From DASWTL01 sp966250385 (GTDB taxonomy: Bacteria; Bacteroidota; Bacteroidia; Sphingobacteriales; Sphingobacteriaceae), in the NCBI GenBank assembly GCA_966250385.1, contig CBINHC010000006.1:166912-230911 (forward strand): 64,000 nucleotides of DNA. Reading direction: 5' to 3'. Under the pieces are notes generated by a model that saw nothing but the letters and a program-made list of their open reading frames with translations, was not told the origin of the DNA and did not search any database. Of this stretch, positions 39,825 through 50,032 are shown piece after piece. Both the position numbers and the translations under genes were made by a program. Numbering within the stretch: the stretch's first letter is position 1; each line of letters opens with the position of its first letter.

Positions 39825-42764
39825 ACCGGCAACACCTTCAGGTCTTTTTGCATCCTTACTGACGCTCCGGATCAGGTAATCGAACAGGTTGATCTCGGAA
39901 GGTATATTCAGCTTTTTCCTTAGCCTGTACCGGCTTACCTCCACGCCGCGGATGGTGATACTCATCAGCTGGGCGATCTCTTTTGACGAAAGATTCATTT
40001 TCAGGTAGGCACAAAGCTTCAGCTCGTTCGGGGTGAGGTTGGGGAACCTTTCCTTCAGATCCGAAAGGAAGTTGGAGTGCACCTGGTCAAAGTGAATGGC
40101 AAACTGGTCCCAGTCGGAATCCCTCTTTTCTACCTCGTTCAGCAGGCTGAACAACTGTCTGAAACTGGAACCCTGGCTGGCGGCCTGCGGCGAACGTTCC
40201 AGGTCCGAAAGGATCTCCTTGATCTTGGTTAGGACCTTTCCGCGCTGTACCAGGTGCATGGTTGCCGTGGCGAGTTCCTGGTTCTTGAAGTTCACCTGCG
40301 CTTCCAGTTTTTCGTTCTTCAGTTTAACGATCTCGCTTTCATTTCTTTCCAGTTCCAGCTGATGGAGGTATTTCAGTTTCTCCTGTTCCCTGATATGCTT
40401 CTGCCGCTGCTTTTTGATGATCAGGTAGATCCCGCCCGCCACAAGCAGGAAATAGATGAGGTAACTCAGTCGGCTCTGGTACCATGGCGGCAGGACCTCA
40501 AAGGTGTAGGTGACCGGGTTCGACAGGTTTCCTTCAATGTTCCGGCTCCTGACCCTGAACGTGTACGTGCCGGACGGAAGGTTCGTATAATCTTTTTCGC
40601 TTTTTTCGGACCATGCTGACCAGTCTTTGTCGAACCCGGATAGCTGGTAGCTGAACTGTATATTATTCAGCTGCCCGTAGTTGGTCGAGGTATATTCAAA
40701 ATGGATCGTATTAAACCGGTCTTTGCCGAGCGATAACACCGCTCCGGGATCCTGCGTTCCTGTCATGCGGTCCCCGTGAAGAAAGTATCCCCCGAAAATC
40801 AGGCTGTCGGATCGGCCGGAGGCCCTTACCGAGCTGATCAGTACGTTTGACTTGCTGAGACCCTCCATGTATTTTTCATAATTGATATGGAAGACGCCCT
40901 TGGTCGCGCCGATGAATATGTTGCGTTCATCAACCGGATAGATCGCTTCGAATCCGCCCACAACCCGTGCTGAGAGATCCGGAAAGTAGACCACGGTGTA
41001 CGGATTGCTGCCGGAAGGCCTGCTGAAGTCAATAAGTCCGACCTCCTTATTGCTGGTAAACCAGATATTGCCTTTTGGGTCCTCTTTCAGGTATTGGATC
41101 GGCAGGTCTTTCAGCGGTTCATAGAATTGAGGCGAGCGACGGAAAATGTTGTTTTGCGTGTCATATTCATAGATGCCCTTCCCGGTGGCCACCAGAATCC
41201 TGTTCTTCACCCTGAAGACATAGTTGTACAGGGCAGACGGGAGTCCCTGTCTGCCTGTAAAGAGTGTCGATTTCCGGACCGCGCTCAGGTCCGGAGTCAG
41301 TTCCAGCCTGTACACGCCATGGTAGGGGTGCGAAGCCCAGACCGACCTGGTCGGCGCATCATATAGTGCGAACCTGAGCGGGTCCTCCACGCCCGCTATT
41401 TTGCCTTTGTCCTGGAACCTGCCTTCTGAATAGACCACGTGCTGAAGGCCTGAGTAGGTCCCGGCAATGATATCCGCCGAAGGATAGACGTTGGACACCG
41501 GGTTAAACAGCCAGGTGCCGGGCACGGAGTAGACCTTCTCCAGGCCATTATCGCGGACCACAAAGGCGCCGTCCTCATGCGCCAGCAGCAAATTGTCGTT
41601 GATCTCCTCCAGTCCCCATACCTGTCCGCGGGTGTTTTTAACTTCCGTGAAATTGCCCGGAGACAAACTGATGTCTCCCTCCCGGCTGCTGAGGACCGAC
41701 GATTGAAACAGGCCGTTCGACGTGCCGATATACAGCCGGTTCTTGAACAGCCGGATCGCATAGCTGGTTGCCTGCTTGTCCCTGTCCGGGAAGATGGACT
41801 TGATGGCGCTGTTGATCGCCATGAAATCAATGCCGTCATCGAGACCGAGCCACATGTTCCGGTTCTTATCAATGAAAAGGCTCCGGATATTATTCTTCTG
41901 GATCCCTTCTGCGATGGAGTATTTTTGGATCAGGTTGCCATCCTTATCCATAATGAGCACGCCCCCTGAGGTTGTTCCCAGGGCGTACCAGTCGTCATTG
42001 GCCTTCACTGCGGAATAGATCCGGTCCTGTTGCAGCGACTGGTCCATCGGTGTGCTGAACGGTCTCAGCTGCCCGTTCTGAAGCAGGAAAATGCCGTGCT
42101 TCAGGGTTGTTACCAGGAAGTCGCCGCCTGAATACTCCAGGACGGATGTGATGGTGGCCGTCTTCAGCATTTCGTCCCGTGCAACGGACGTCCATATCCC
42201 GTTCGCATAGGTCATCAGTCCGCGTTTCCGCTCCTGCGCAAACAGGCGGTTGGACGCACGGCCCATATAGGTCCATTCCTGTTCCGGTTTAACCGCACGG
42301 ATAATCCCGTCCTTCAGGTGGAGGATTTTCTTAATGGAATGAAAGAAGACCTGGCCGTTAAGGACCTGGATGTTCCAGATGTCTGCGAACCGGCGGTCTT
42401 TTTCAGGAATCAGGGCTTTCAGGGATGTGTAAAAGAGCTTCCCGTCCTTGTCCGGAAAGAAATAACCTATCTCATCCTGTCCTCCCACATAGATTCTTCC
42501 CCCGGGGTCAACCTCAAGCGAGCGGATCACTGTCCGGTTAGGCAGCGGATATAGTTTCCAGAACCTTCCGTTGAAGGTCAGAAGGCCCTCATTATTGCCA
42601 AAATACAGGATTCCCTGGCTATCCTGGCCTATATCCCAGTTTTGGGTCCCGGCCCGGTATTGAAGGGAACTGTAATTGATGATCTGCGGCGTTCCGATCT
42701 GATTCTGGCCCATGAGCGGTAGCGAGATCAAGAAAAGGCTGAAGGCGGCCAGGAGGTGCTTCAT
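39798..42764 (-). CDS. Membrane-spanning PUL regulator: beta-propeller sensor, Y_Y_Y domain and LuxR-type HTH
   Basis: 988 residues from the ATG at 42764, where the signal peptide (KHLLAAFSLFLISLPLMGQ) begins. Residues 30-700 hold repeated Reg_prop propeller blades (WDIGQDSQGILYFGNNEGLLTF). A Y_Y_Y domain (about 700-780, FSYQLSGFDKDWSAW, YTFRVRSRN) precedes one membrane helix near 790-808. A cytoplasmic coiled coil follows, and a C-terminal LuxR-type HTH (LTPNELKLCAYLKMNLSSKEIAQLMS). There is no kinase or receiver: sensing and DNA binding are in one polypeptide. It is divergent from susC and likely controls the glucan locus. Confidence 0.88.
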   Translation of the reverse strand: MKHLLAAFSLFLISLPLMGQNQIGTPQIINYSSLQYRAGTQNWDIGQDSQGILYFGNNEGLLTFNGRFWKLYPLPNRTVIRSLEVDPGGRIYVGGQDEIGYFFPDKDGKLFYTSLKALIPEKDRRFADIWNIQVLNGQVFFHSIKKILHLKDGIIRAVKPEQEWTYMGRASNRLFAQERKRGLMTYANGIWTSVARDEMLKTATITSVLEYSGGDFLVTTLKHGIFLLQNGQLRPFSTPMDQSLQQDRIYSAVKANDDWYALGTTSGGVLIMDKDGNLIQKYSIAEGIQKNNIRSLFIDKNRNMWLGLDDGIDFMAINSAIKSIFPDRDKQATSYAIRLFKNRLYIGTSNGLFQSSVLSSREGDISLSPGNFTEVKNTRGQVWGLEEINDNLLLAHEDGAFVVRDNGLEKVYSVPGTWLFNPVSNVYPSADIIAGTYSGLQHVVYSEGRFQDKGKIAGVEDPLRFALYDAPTRSVWASHPYHGVYRLELTPDLSAVRKSTLFTGRQGLPSALYNYVFRVKNRILVATGKGIYEYDTQNNIFRRSPQFYEPLKDLPIQYLKEDPKGNIWFTSNKEVGLIDFSRPSGSNPYTVVYFPDLSARVVGGFEAIYPVDERNIFIGATKGVFHINYEKYMEGLSKSNVLISSVRASGRSDSLIFGGYFLHGDRMTGTQDPGAVLSLGKDRFNTIHFEYTSTNYGQLNNIQFSYQLSGFDKDWSAWSEKSEKDYTNLPSGTYTFRVRSRNIEGNLSNPVTYTFEVLPPWYQSRLSYLIYFLLVAGGIYLIIKKQRQKHIREQEKLKYLHQLELERNESEIVKLKNEKLEAQVNFKNQELATATMHLVQRGKVLTKIKEILSDLERSPQAASQGSSFRQLFSLLNEVEKRDSDWDQFAIHFDQVHSNFLSDLKERFPNLTPNELKLCAYLKMNLSSKEIAQLMSITIRGVEVSRYRLRKKLNIPSEINLFDYLIRSVSKDAKRPEGVAGQVGAAGVT

Positions 42765-42933
42765 GAGGTCGGTTGATAAGGTTGGTTTTAAAGGTTTTAC
42801 TGGTAGTCCGGAGGTAAATATAAAAAATTGATCGGGTTTCTGGTTCATGATCTGTAGTAGTGAAATAGCGGTCTTATTTCGCTGGGATGCTATTTTTTGT
42901 TTCTTTGTAGTGGTTATGTAGTAGTGCCGGAAA

Positions 42934-42963
42934 GTTGAATGTAGTAGATCTCGACTACCTTTG
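42934..42963 (+). promoter_or_regulatory. Promoter of the glucan locus (susC)
   Basis: A GTTG at 42934-42937, 18 bases, then TACCTTTG at 42956-42963, close to the consensus. It lies 62 bases before the susC ATG, in the 260-base region shared with the divergent regulator. Confidence 0.6.
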
Positions 42964-43025
42964 AATCTGAGTTACGCTCCTAAGTAACCACTAACCAAAT
43001 TATCACTTTACTAAAACAACTTTTT

Positions 43026-46000
43026 ATGAAAGGAATGCTTACGCGAATTCTGTTCATTTCCTGTATGCTCCTTTGTCCGTTTATTTTGCGGGCCCAGGAT
43101 GTACAGGTAAGTGGAAAAGTAACTTCAGGCGCCGACGGGCTGCCATTGCCCGGAGTTACGGTGACTGTAGAAGGCACGACGACCGGAACCAGCACAAATG
43201 CGGCCGGTGGGTTCACCATCCGGGTTCCGCGCCTGGGTGTTGTGCTTGTGTTCAGCCAATTGGGGATGACGGCCCAGAAATACACCGTCAGCGATACCCG
43301 TGAGATATCGATCTCCATGACCGAGAGCAACAATACGCTGAATGAAGTAGTGGTGATCGGTTACGGTACCCAGAAAAAAAGTGTGAATACCGGTGCTATT
43401 TCCAATGTCAGCGCTGAGGCGCTGGAAAATCAGCAGATCAGCCGGGTAGAGCAGGCCCTGCAAGGTCGTGCCTCCGGATTGACTATCGCTGCAAGTTCGG
43501 GAGCTCCGGGGGCATCTGCCACCGTGCGGGTTCGGGGTACTACAACCATTGGTAACAGTGATCCGCTGTATGTCGTGGATGGCGTTGTCGTGGATGTTGG
43601 CGGTATCGACTACCTGAACCAGAATGACATTGAATCGATCGAAGTACTCAAAGACGCTGCTTCTGCTGCGATCTACGGAGCGCGTGCGGCCAGCGGGGTG
43701 ATCCTGGTGTCCACCAAGAAAGGTAAGTCCGGCGCCATGCGTCTGAACTATTCCGGATATTACGGCACGCAGTCCCCGGTAAGAAGGCTGGATCTTTTGA
43801 ACGCAACCGAATATGCCACATTGAGAAACGAAGCGTCGGTAGCCGGCGGGGGCGGAATCATTTATTCCGATCCGCGGTCATTCGGGGTGGGCACGGATTG
43901 GCAGGATGCACTGTTCAATGACAACGCAGGTGTACAGAACCATGAACTGAGCCTGAGCGGCGGCAATGAAAAATCCACCTACTACACGTCGTTCGGATAT
44001 ACCGACCAGGAGGGAATCATCGCCAGCGCGATATCCAACTATAAGCGGTATAACATTCGCCTTAACTCCACCCACAAAGTGAAGGACTGGCTGAATATCG
44101 GTCAGAACGTTGGTTATTCGCACATTAAGAGCCAGGGCGGATTCGGTACCAACACCGAGTTCGGGGGGCCGCTGAGCTCGGCGATCAACCTGGATCCGAT
44201 CACGCCGATCGTGATTACCGATCCGGCAGTCGCAGGGGCATCACCATACAGCACACAGCGCGTAGTTCGCGATGCAAACGGGAATCCGTACGGTATTTCC
44301 CAGGCTGTCGGGCAGGAAATGACCAACCCTTTCGCCTACATGCAGACCCAGCTGGGCAACTACGGCTGGTCAGACAATATCGTAGGTAACGTGTATGCTG
44401 AAGTTGAACCGGTCAAAGGTTTAAAATTGAGGTCATCACTGGGCGCAAAGCTGGCCTACTGGGGCGGTGAGAGCTTTTCTCCGTTATTCTATCTGAATGC
44501 GGCTACGCAGAATACCCAGACTTCGTTTAACCGGAACCGCAATCAGGCTTTCAACTGGAACCTCGAAAATACCGTATCCTATACGAAAACGATAGATAAG
44601 CATAATTTCACGGTGCTTGCCGGACAGGGAGCTTACCGCGACAATAACTCGAGCGGTCTGAATGTGTCCTTCAGCAATATTGCCGCATCAACCTTTGAAG
44701 AGGCATCGTTCAACCTGAAAGTGCCTACCGCAAACCGGACTACCGATGCTTACGAAGGTATCAATCATACCGTAAGCTCGCTCTTCGGACGGGTGACCTA
44801 TGACTTTGATGAGAAATACCTTTTTACCGGTATCATTCGCCGTGACGGATCATCCCGTTTCGGAAGCAACAATAAATACGGGTACTTCCCATCGGCATCC
44901 CTCGGATGGGTTCCATCCCGGGAAGACTTCTGGCCGACCAATAATGTAGTAAATACCCTGAAGGTGCGCGGTTCCTACGGTATTGTAGGAAATGACAACC
45001 TGGGAGATTTCCGGTACATCTCGACTGTCGGCGCTAACCGTAACTATGTATTCGGTTATGATAATTACTACATCGGTTACAGCCCGGATGCACCGGCAAA
45101 CCCGGATCTGAGATGGGAAGAAACGAGCCAGCTCAATCTTGGTCTGGACGCTATCCTGTTTGAAAACTTCAATTTCACTTTCGACTGGTACAATAAGAAG
45201 ACGACTGGAATCCTCCAGACCATCGCTCTTCCGGGATACGTCGGTTCCACCGGCTCTCCATGGGGCAACGTGGCCGATATGGAAAACCGCGGACTGGAAT
45301 TCGAGCTCGGATATCAGAAAACTCTGGGTGAAGTCAGGCTGAACCTCCGGAGCAACCTGTCCTTCCTGCAGAACGAAGTTACCTATCTGGGCGAAGGAAA
45401 AACCTTCCTGGATGGTGGTGCAACAATTCAGAACAGCACCTATCCGATCACCAGAACCGCTGTCGGAGCTGCAATCGGTTCGTTCTATGGTTTCAAGACC
45501 AATGGAATCTTTCAGAACCAGGCCGAAGTTGACGCCTATACCGGCGTGAACGGCCTGATCCAGCCGGATGCCAAACCGGGCGATTTCCGGTGGGTCGACC
45601 TGAACAATGACGGGAAGATCGATCAGGCTGACCGTACCTTCATTGGAGATCCGACGCCGAACGTTTCTTATGGTCTGACGCTGAACGCCGATTGGAAGAA
45701 CTTTGATATTCTGGTGTTCGGTCAGGGAGTTTCCGGCAACCAGATCTTCCAGGGTTTAAGAAGGCTGGACATTCTGAATGCCAACTGGCAATCCAAAGCC
45801 CTGAACCGCTGGACCGGAGAGGGAACTTCGAATACCTTCCCGAGACTAAGCACCAACGATGCAAACAAGAATTTCTCGAATCCTTCCGATTTCTACCTGG
45901 AGGACGGCGATTATTTCCGCATCAAGACCCTGCAGATCGGTTATACGCTTCCGTCAACCGTCACTTCAAAGGCCGGTATCAACCGTGCGCGGATTTATGT

Positions 46001-46139
46001 GAGCAGCAATAACCTGGTAACGTTCACCCGGTACACAGGTTTTGATCCGGAAATCGGTACAGGCGGCAGTTACGGAATCGACCGCGGAATCTACCCGCAG
46101 TCACGTTCATTCCTGATCGGTGTTAATGTTGGCTTATAA
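43026..46139 (+). CDS. SusC/RagA family TonB-linked outer-membrane transporter
   Basis: 1037 residues. A signal peptide (to about residue 24, ending FILRAQ) is followed by a carboxypeptidase-like domain (VQVSGKVTSGADGLPLPGVTVTVEG), a plug with NEVVVIGYGTQKK and ISRVEQALQGRASGL, then the 22-strand barrel, ending with RSFLIGVNVGL. SusC pairs with SusD to import oligosaccharides in a TonB-dependent step. The next gene is a SusD. Neighbouring glycosidases point to beta-glucan fragments as the cargo. Confidence 0.96.
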   Translation: MKGMLTRILFISCMLLCPFILRAQDVQVSGKVTSGADGLPLPGVTVTVEGTTTGTSTNAAGGFTIRVPRLGVVLVFSQLGMTAQKYTVSDTREISISMTESNNTLNEVVVIGYGTQKKSVNTGAISNVSAEALENQQISRVEQALQGRASGLTIAASSGAPGASATVRVRGTTTIGNSDPLYVVDGVVVDVGGIDYLNQNDIESIEVLKDAASAAIYGARAASGVILVSTKKGKSGAMRLNYSGYYGTQSPVRRLDLLNATEYATLRNEASVAGGGGIIYSDPRSFGVGTDWQDALFNDNAGVQNHELSLSGGNEKSTYYTSFGYTDQEGIIASAISNYKRYNIRLNSTHKVKDWLNIGQNVGYSHIKSQGGFGTNTEFGGPLSSAINLDPITPIVITDPAVAGASPYSTQRVVRDANGNPYGISQAVGQEMTNPFAYMQTQLGNYGWSDNIVGNVYAEVEPVKGLKLRSSLGAKLAYWGGESFSPLFYLNAATQNTQTSFNRNRNQAFNWNLENTVSYTKTIDKHNFTVLAGQGAYRDNNSSGLNVSFSNIAASTFEEASFNLKVPTANRTTDAYEGINHTVSSLFGRVTYDFDEKYLFTGIIRRDGSSRFGSNNKYGYFPSASLGWVPSREDFWPTNNVVNTLKVRGSYGIVGNDNLGDFRYISTVGANRNYVFGYDNYYIGYSPDAPANPDLRWEETSQLNLGLDAILFENFNFTFDWYNKKTTGILQTIALPGYVGSTGSPWGNVADMENRGLEFELGYQKTLGEVRLNLRSNLSFLQNEVTYLGEGKTFLDGGATIQNSTYPITRTAVGAAIGSFYGFKTNGIFQNQAEVDAYTGVNGLIQPDAKPGDFRWVDLNNDGKIDQADRTFIGDPTPNVSYGLTLNADWKNFDILVFGQGVSGNQIFQGLRRLDILNANWQSKALNRWTGEGTSNTFPRLSTNDANKNFSNPSDFYLEDGDYFRIKTLQIGYTLPSTVTSKAGINRARIYVSSNNLVTFTRYTGFDPEIGTGGSYGIDRGIYPQSRSFLIGVNVGL

Positions 46140-46158
46140 TTTCAAGGAGACTATCAAG

Positions 46159-47664
46159 ATGAAAAAATTCAATATCAAAGCGTTAGCCGCTGCAGCAGCA
46201 GGAATAATGATTATGGCTGCGTGTCAAAAGGATTTCCTCGAGGTGGATCCGAAAGGAACCTTGCTCGAGTCGACCTACTATAAGAATGCCGACGAGGCTT
46301 TCGCCGGCCTGGTAGCCGCTTACGATCCCATGGGTTTCGAGACGGTAAATACCTATCACAACTTTGGCGCACTGAACAGCGCATCTGACGATCACGTTGC
46401 CGGCGGTGGCGGTCCTACGGATATGGCAACCTGGCAGGCATGGAGTGATTATTCCCTGGATCCGGCTACAGGGCCGCAGGGCGACTACTGGAACCGGAAC
46501 TTTACAGGTGTTGCGCGGGTCAATGTGTTGCTCGGTAAACTTGAAGGGGGAATCCCCGGGGTAAGCGACGCGACCAGGGACCGGTACATCGCTGAAGCCA
46601 AGTTCCTTCGTGCCTACTATTACTTTGACCTGGTCAGATTATTCAAGAATGTCCCGCTCTTCACGGCGCCTGTTTCAACCGAAGAAATCTACAATGTGGT
46701 CCAGGCAAAACCGGAGGACGTGTATGCCCAGGTCGAAAAGGATCTGGCGGAGGCCATTCCAAACCTTCCGATTACCGTCCCTGCAGCGAGCGAAGGCGGT
46801 CGCGTTACTCAGGGAACTGCCAAGGCGCTGTTAGGGAAAGTATTCCTTTACGAGAAGAAGTGGAATGATGCGGCAGCGCAGTTTGCTGAAGTAAACGGCA
46901 CACCGGGCGGCACCAGCAAATACGGCTATAAACTGCTCACTAATTTTGGTGATATTTTCAAGCCTACCAACAAGTTCAACAGTGAATCGATCCTCGAAAT
47001 CGTGAAGACGACCCAGGCTAATTCCGACTGGGGCGCATGGGGCCGGTTTGAAGGAAATGTGGCGGTGACCATGTTCGGCCCGAGGGCTTATTCCGGTCCG
47101 ACCTACGTGTCGGGATGGAGCTTTAACCCGTTCCTGCCTGAATTTGTGAACATCATGAAGAAGGACCCGCGTTATCCGTACACTGTAGCGGATATCGACA
47201 GCCTCGAGCGGATCGGAAAGGCTACCTACGAGAAAGGTTACATGAACTCCGGCTATTTCATAGAGAAGTTTGCGCCGAAGACGGAATACAAGTCTACCGG
47301 GGGTGGAGTTCCTGAGCTGAACTGGCCGAACGATTATATAGAGATCCGGCTGGCTGACACCTACCTGATGGAAGCGGAGGCGCTCGTACAGGGTGGCGGA
47401 GACCTGACCCGCGCCGGTCAGTTGCTGAATGCGGTCCGCGCCCGGGTAGGATTGAACCCCGTACCAGTGACCCTTGAGAACATTTACCAGGAGCGACGCC
47501 TGGAACTGGCATCAGAAGGGCACCGCTGGTATGACCTGGTCAGAACCGGACGTGCACCCGACGTGCTTAAATCAAGAGGCTTTGTGGCTGGTAAACATGA
47601 AATCCTGCCGATCCCGCTTTCTGAGTTAACGAACACAAAATTAGTTCAAAACCCTGGCTATTAA
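46159..47664 (+). CDS. SusD/RagB family glycan-binding outer-membrane lipoprotein
   Basis: 501 residues from the ATG at 46159; the frame is open to 46120 but that lead overlaps susC and lacks a signal. The lipobox MIMAACQK gives a lipid anchor. The family's helical TPR-like fold shows in ARVNVLLGKLEGG, AEAKFLRAYYYFDLVRLFKNVPLFT and the C-terminal ENIYQERRLELASEGHRWYDLVRTG. SusD forms the lid of the SusC transporter and holds glycans on the surface. It follows susC by 19 bases. Confidence 0.96.
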   Translation: MKKFNIKALAAAAAGIMIMAACQKDFLEVDPKGTLLESTYYKNADEAFAGLVAAYDPMGFETVNTYHNFGALNSASDDHVAGGGGPTDMATWQAWSDYSLDPATGPQGDYWNRNFTGVARVNVLLGKLEGGIPGVSDATRDRYIAEAKFLRAYYYFDLVRLFKNVPLFTAPVSTEEIYNVVQAKPEDVYAQVEKDLAEAIPNLPITVPAASEGGRVTQGTAKALLGKVFLYEKKWNDAAAQFAEVNGTPGGTSKYGYKLLTNFGDIFKPTNKFNSESILEIVKTTQANSDWGAWGRFEGNVAVTMFGPRAYSGPTYVSGWSFNPFLPEFVNIMKKDPRYPYTVADIDSLERIGKATYEKGYMNSGYFIEKFAPKTEYKSTGGGVPELNWPNDYIEIRLADTYLMEAEALVQGGGDLTRAGQLLNAVRARVGLNPVPVTLENIYQERRLELASEGHRWYDLVRTGRAPDVLKSRGFVAGKHEILPIPLSELTNTKLVQNPGY

Positions 47665-47675
47665 TTCAACGATTC

Positions 47676-49097
47676 ATGAGATCAATTTTAAATTTTTCAA
47701 AAATATATTGCCTGGTTGCAGCAGTGGCGATGATTTTCGCCGGCTGCAGCCCGGAGGAGTTTGACGGTTCCCTCGGACCGGTTCCGACTTCTGATATGGT
47801 GAAATTCACCGCTACCCCCAAGAGCGGGAACCCGAATATCATTACCTTCAAAAACGAGACTCCCGGAACCGCAACAGCGGTGTGGGACCTTGGTAACGGG
47901 TCTACCGCTGACGGCGCTCAGGTGGAAGGCTCCTATCCGTTGGCCGGAACTTATACGGTGAAGCTGACGGTTTTCACTAAGGGCGGTTATACCTCCAGCA
48001 CGCAGACCGTGACGATCGCTGCGGACAACTATGCCATGCTGAACCGGGAAGACTACAACATGCTGACCGGCGGTGCGGCCGCTGCCAACGGGAAAACCTG
48101 GCGGATCGAAGCGGAAACCAAAGGACACCTCGGGGTAGGACCAGTGGAGAGCAACAACCCGGACTGGTATCAGGCCGGCCCCAACGAGAAGGCAGGAGAA
48201 GGCCTGTATGATGACCGGATAACCTTTAACCTGAACGGTTTTAAATTCACCAACGATAACAAGGGGACCACTTTCTCCAATTTCGAATTCGTAACAGACC
48301 TGGGTGCGGCGCCGGCTGGTTCGGACGTGACCGTGCCTTATACTCCTGCCGATAATTCCACCTGGAGCATCGTTGAAGAAGGTGGTAAAAAATTCCTGGT
48401 GCTGTCCAATGGCGGATTTATCGGGTATTATTCCGGTGCAACCCGGTACGAGATCCTGACCCTGACAAATGATGAGCTGTATATCAAGGGAAATTCCAAG
48501 AAGCCAAGTGACGCCTGGTATCAGAAGCTGGTCCGCGAGGGTTATACCCGTCCGGTCGTGGCCAAGCCGGTCAAGTCAGAAGACATCTTCGATTCTTTTG
48601 ATCAGGACGGCAATGTGACCTGGAAAAAAGAAGCACTGACACTTAACGAAAGCTATGATAATCCGCTTCCGCTTCCGATCAACACTTCTGCCAAGGTGGC
48701 TATGTACGTCAAGCAGGAAGGCCCGGACTTTATGTTCGCAAACATGTTTGCGGACTTCAATTATAAGTTCGATCTGGCGACACGCAACAAGATTTCCCTG
48801 AAAGTATTCATTCCTTCATCCAATGACTTTACTACCGCCAAAGGTGAGTCCTGGGCAAATCCGCGGCTCCTTCAGCAGGTGTCCGTCAAACTTCAGGACG
48901 GAACAGCTGCCGAGCCATGGGTAGGCCAGGTGGAAGTTATCCAGCCAGTGACGCAGCTGGATCGCTGGGTTGAACTGACGTTTGACTTCAGCGGAGCGGT
49001 CAGCCGGAAAGATCTTGACCGGATGGTGATCCAGATCGGGGGGGAAGGCAACCACATCGCTGGTCTCTTCTTCATCGATGACATCAAACTGTTATAG
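47676..49097 (+). CDS. PKD-domain surface glycan-binding lipoprotein (SGBP-like)
   Basis: 473 residues; lipobox MIFAGCS near residues 19-25. A PKD domain (about 40-115: TATAVWDLGNGSTADG, SYPLAGTYTVKLTVFTKGG) precedes two beta-rich parts, the last (about 310-473) resembling a carbohydrate-binding jelly roll. In polysaccharide loci this position after SusCD is usual for a surface glycan-binding protein. It comes 11 bases after susD and is followed by a strong terminator, so the first PUL transcript ends here. Confidence 0.8.
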   Translation: MRSILNFSKIYCLVAAVAMIFAGCSPEEFDGSLGPVPTSDMVKFTATPKSGNPNIITFKNETPGTATAVWDLGNGSTADGAQVEGSYPLAGTYTVKLTVFTKGGYTSSTQTVTIAADNYAMLNREDYNMLTGGAAAANGKTWRIEAETKGHLGVGPVESNNPDWYQAGPNEKAGEGLYDDRITFNLNGFKFTNDNKGTTFSNFEFVTDLGAAPAGSDVTVPYTPADNSTWSIVEEGGKKFLVLSNGGFIGYYSGATRYEILTLTNDELYIKGNSKKPSDAWYQKLVREGYTRPVVAKPVKSEDIFDSFDQDGNVTWKKEALTLNESYDNPLPLPINTSAKVAMYVKQEGPDFMFANMFADFNYKFDLATRNKISLKVFIPSSNDFTTAKGESWANPRLLQQVSVKLQDGTAAEPWVGQVEVIQPVTQLDRWVELTFDFSGAVSRKDLDRMVIQIGGEGNHIAGLFFIDDIKLL

Positions 49098-49105
49098 AAA
49101 GCATG

Positions 49106-49139
49106 AAGGGTAAGCCGAATATCCGGCTTACCCTTTTTT
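49106..49139 (+). terminator. Internal rho-independent terminator in the glucan locus
   Basis: AAGGGTAAGCCG pairs perfectly with CGGCTTACCCTT over a 6-base loop, then TTTT. It separates susC-susD-SGBP from the glycosidase genes. Confidence 0.9.
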
Positions 49140-49155
49140 AATACATCTGCTAACC

Positions 49156-50025
49156 ATGAATAAAACCTCATTCAATATGTTCAACAGTACTTTTACGGCT
49201 TTATGTTTTCTGCTAAGCGCGTCCTGCTCTGACAAGGAACCGGGCGGATCTATTCCGCCGCCGGTCACCCAGACGCCCACAGACAAGAACTGGAGCTTTG
49301 AAACGACCCCCGTATGGGCTGACGAGTTTGATTACACCGGTTCGCCGAATTCTGCCAGGTGGGGCTATGATATCGGAGGTGACGGCTGGGGCAATAATGA
49401 GCTGCAGTACTATACCAACAGTATCAATAATGCCAGCGTAGAAAACGGTATACTGACCATAACTGCCCGGAAGGAACCGATGAACGGGCGTGAGTATACT
49501 TCTGCCAGGCTGGTGTCCAAAAATAAAGGAGATTTCCTGTACGGGCGCATTGAAGTGAAGGCCAAACTCCCTACCGGGAAAGGCACCTGGCCCGCGATCT
49601 GGATGCTGCCGACCGACTGGTCTTATGGTGGCTGGCCTAAGTCCGGGGAGATTGACATCATGGAGCATGTCGGTTACGACCAGGACCGGGTCCACGTGAC
49701 CGTTCATACCGATGCCTACAATCATTCAAAGGGAACTCAAAAGGGAACCAGTAAAGTAGTGACAGGCGCCAGCACGGACTTTCATACCTATCGGATTGAT
49801 TGGACTCCGTATGCGATCCGGGGATTCATAGATGGTGAACAAATGTTTCAGTACATCAATGAAGGCAAGGGCTCTGCCGTATGGCCGTTCGATAGGCGCT
49901 TTCATATCCTGTTGAATATAGCTTTTGGGGGAGACTGGGGCGGCAGCCAGGGCATAGATCCGCAAGTCCTTCCCCAGAAAATGGAGATCGATTATGTGCG
50001 GGTCTATAAAATGATCGAAAAATAG
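49156..50025 (+). CDS. GH16 family beta-glucanase (laminarinase-like) lipoprotein
   Basis: 289 residues; lipobox LLSASC near residues 20-25, so it is membrane-anchored, probably at the surface. The GH16 catalytic motif EIDIME (residues 165-170) supplies the nucleophile and acid/base glutamates. GDGWGNNELQYYTNS, LVSKNKGDFLYGRIEVKAKLP and WPAIWMLPTDW fit GH16 subfamily 3 beta-1,3-glucanases. It would cut laminarin or similar beta-1,3-glucan. GH30 follows 7 bases downstream. Confidence 0.92.
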   Translation: MNKTSFNMFNSTFTALCFLLSASCSDKEPGGSIPPPVTQTPTDKNWSFETTPVWADEFDYTGSPNSARWGYDIGGDGWGNNELQYYTNSINNASVENGILTITARKEPMNGREYTSARLVSKNKGDFLYGRIEVKAKLPTGKGTWPAIWMLPTDWSYGGWPKSGEIDIMEHVGYDQDRVHVTVHTDAYNHSKGTQKGTSKVVTGASTDFHTYRIDWTPYAIRGFIDGEQMFQYINEGKGSAVWPFDRRFHILLNIAFGGDWGGSQGIDPQVLPQKMEIDYVRVYKMIEK

Positions 50026-50032
50026 GGCTGCT

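Noticed and set aside
46120..46158. Extended start of SusD overlapping SusC
   Set aside because: The lead peptide breaks the lipoprotein signal, which begins at the ATG at 46159.
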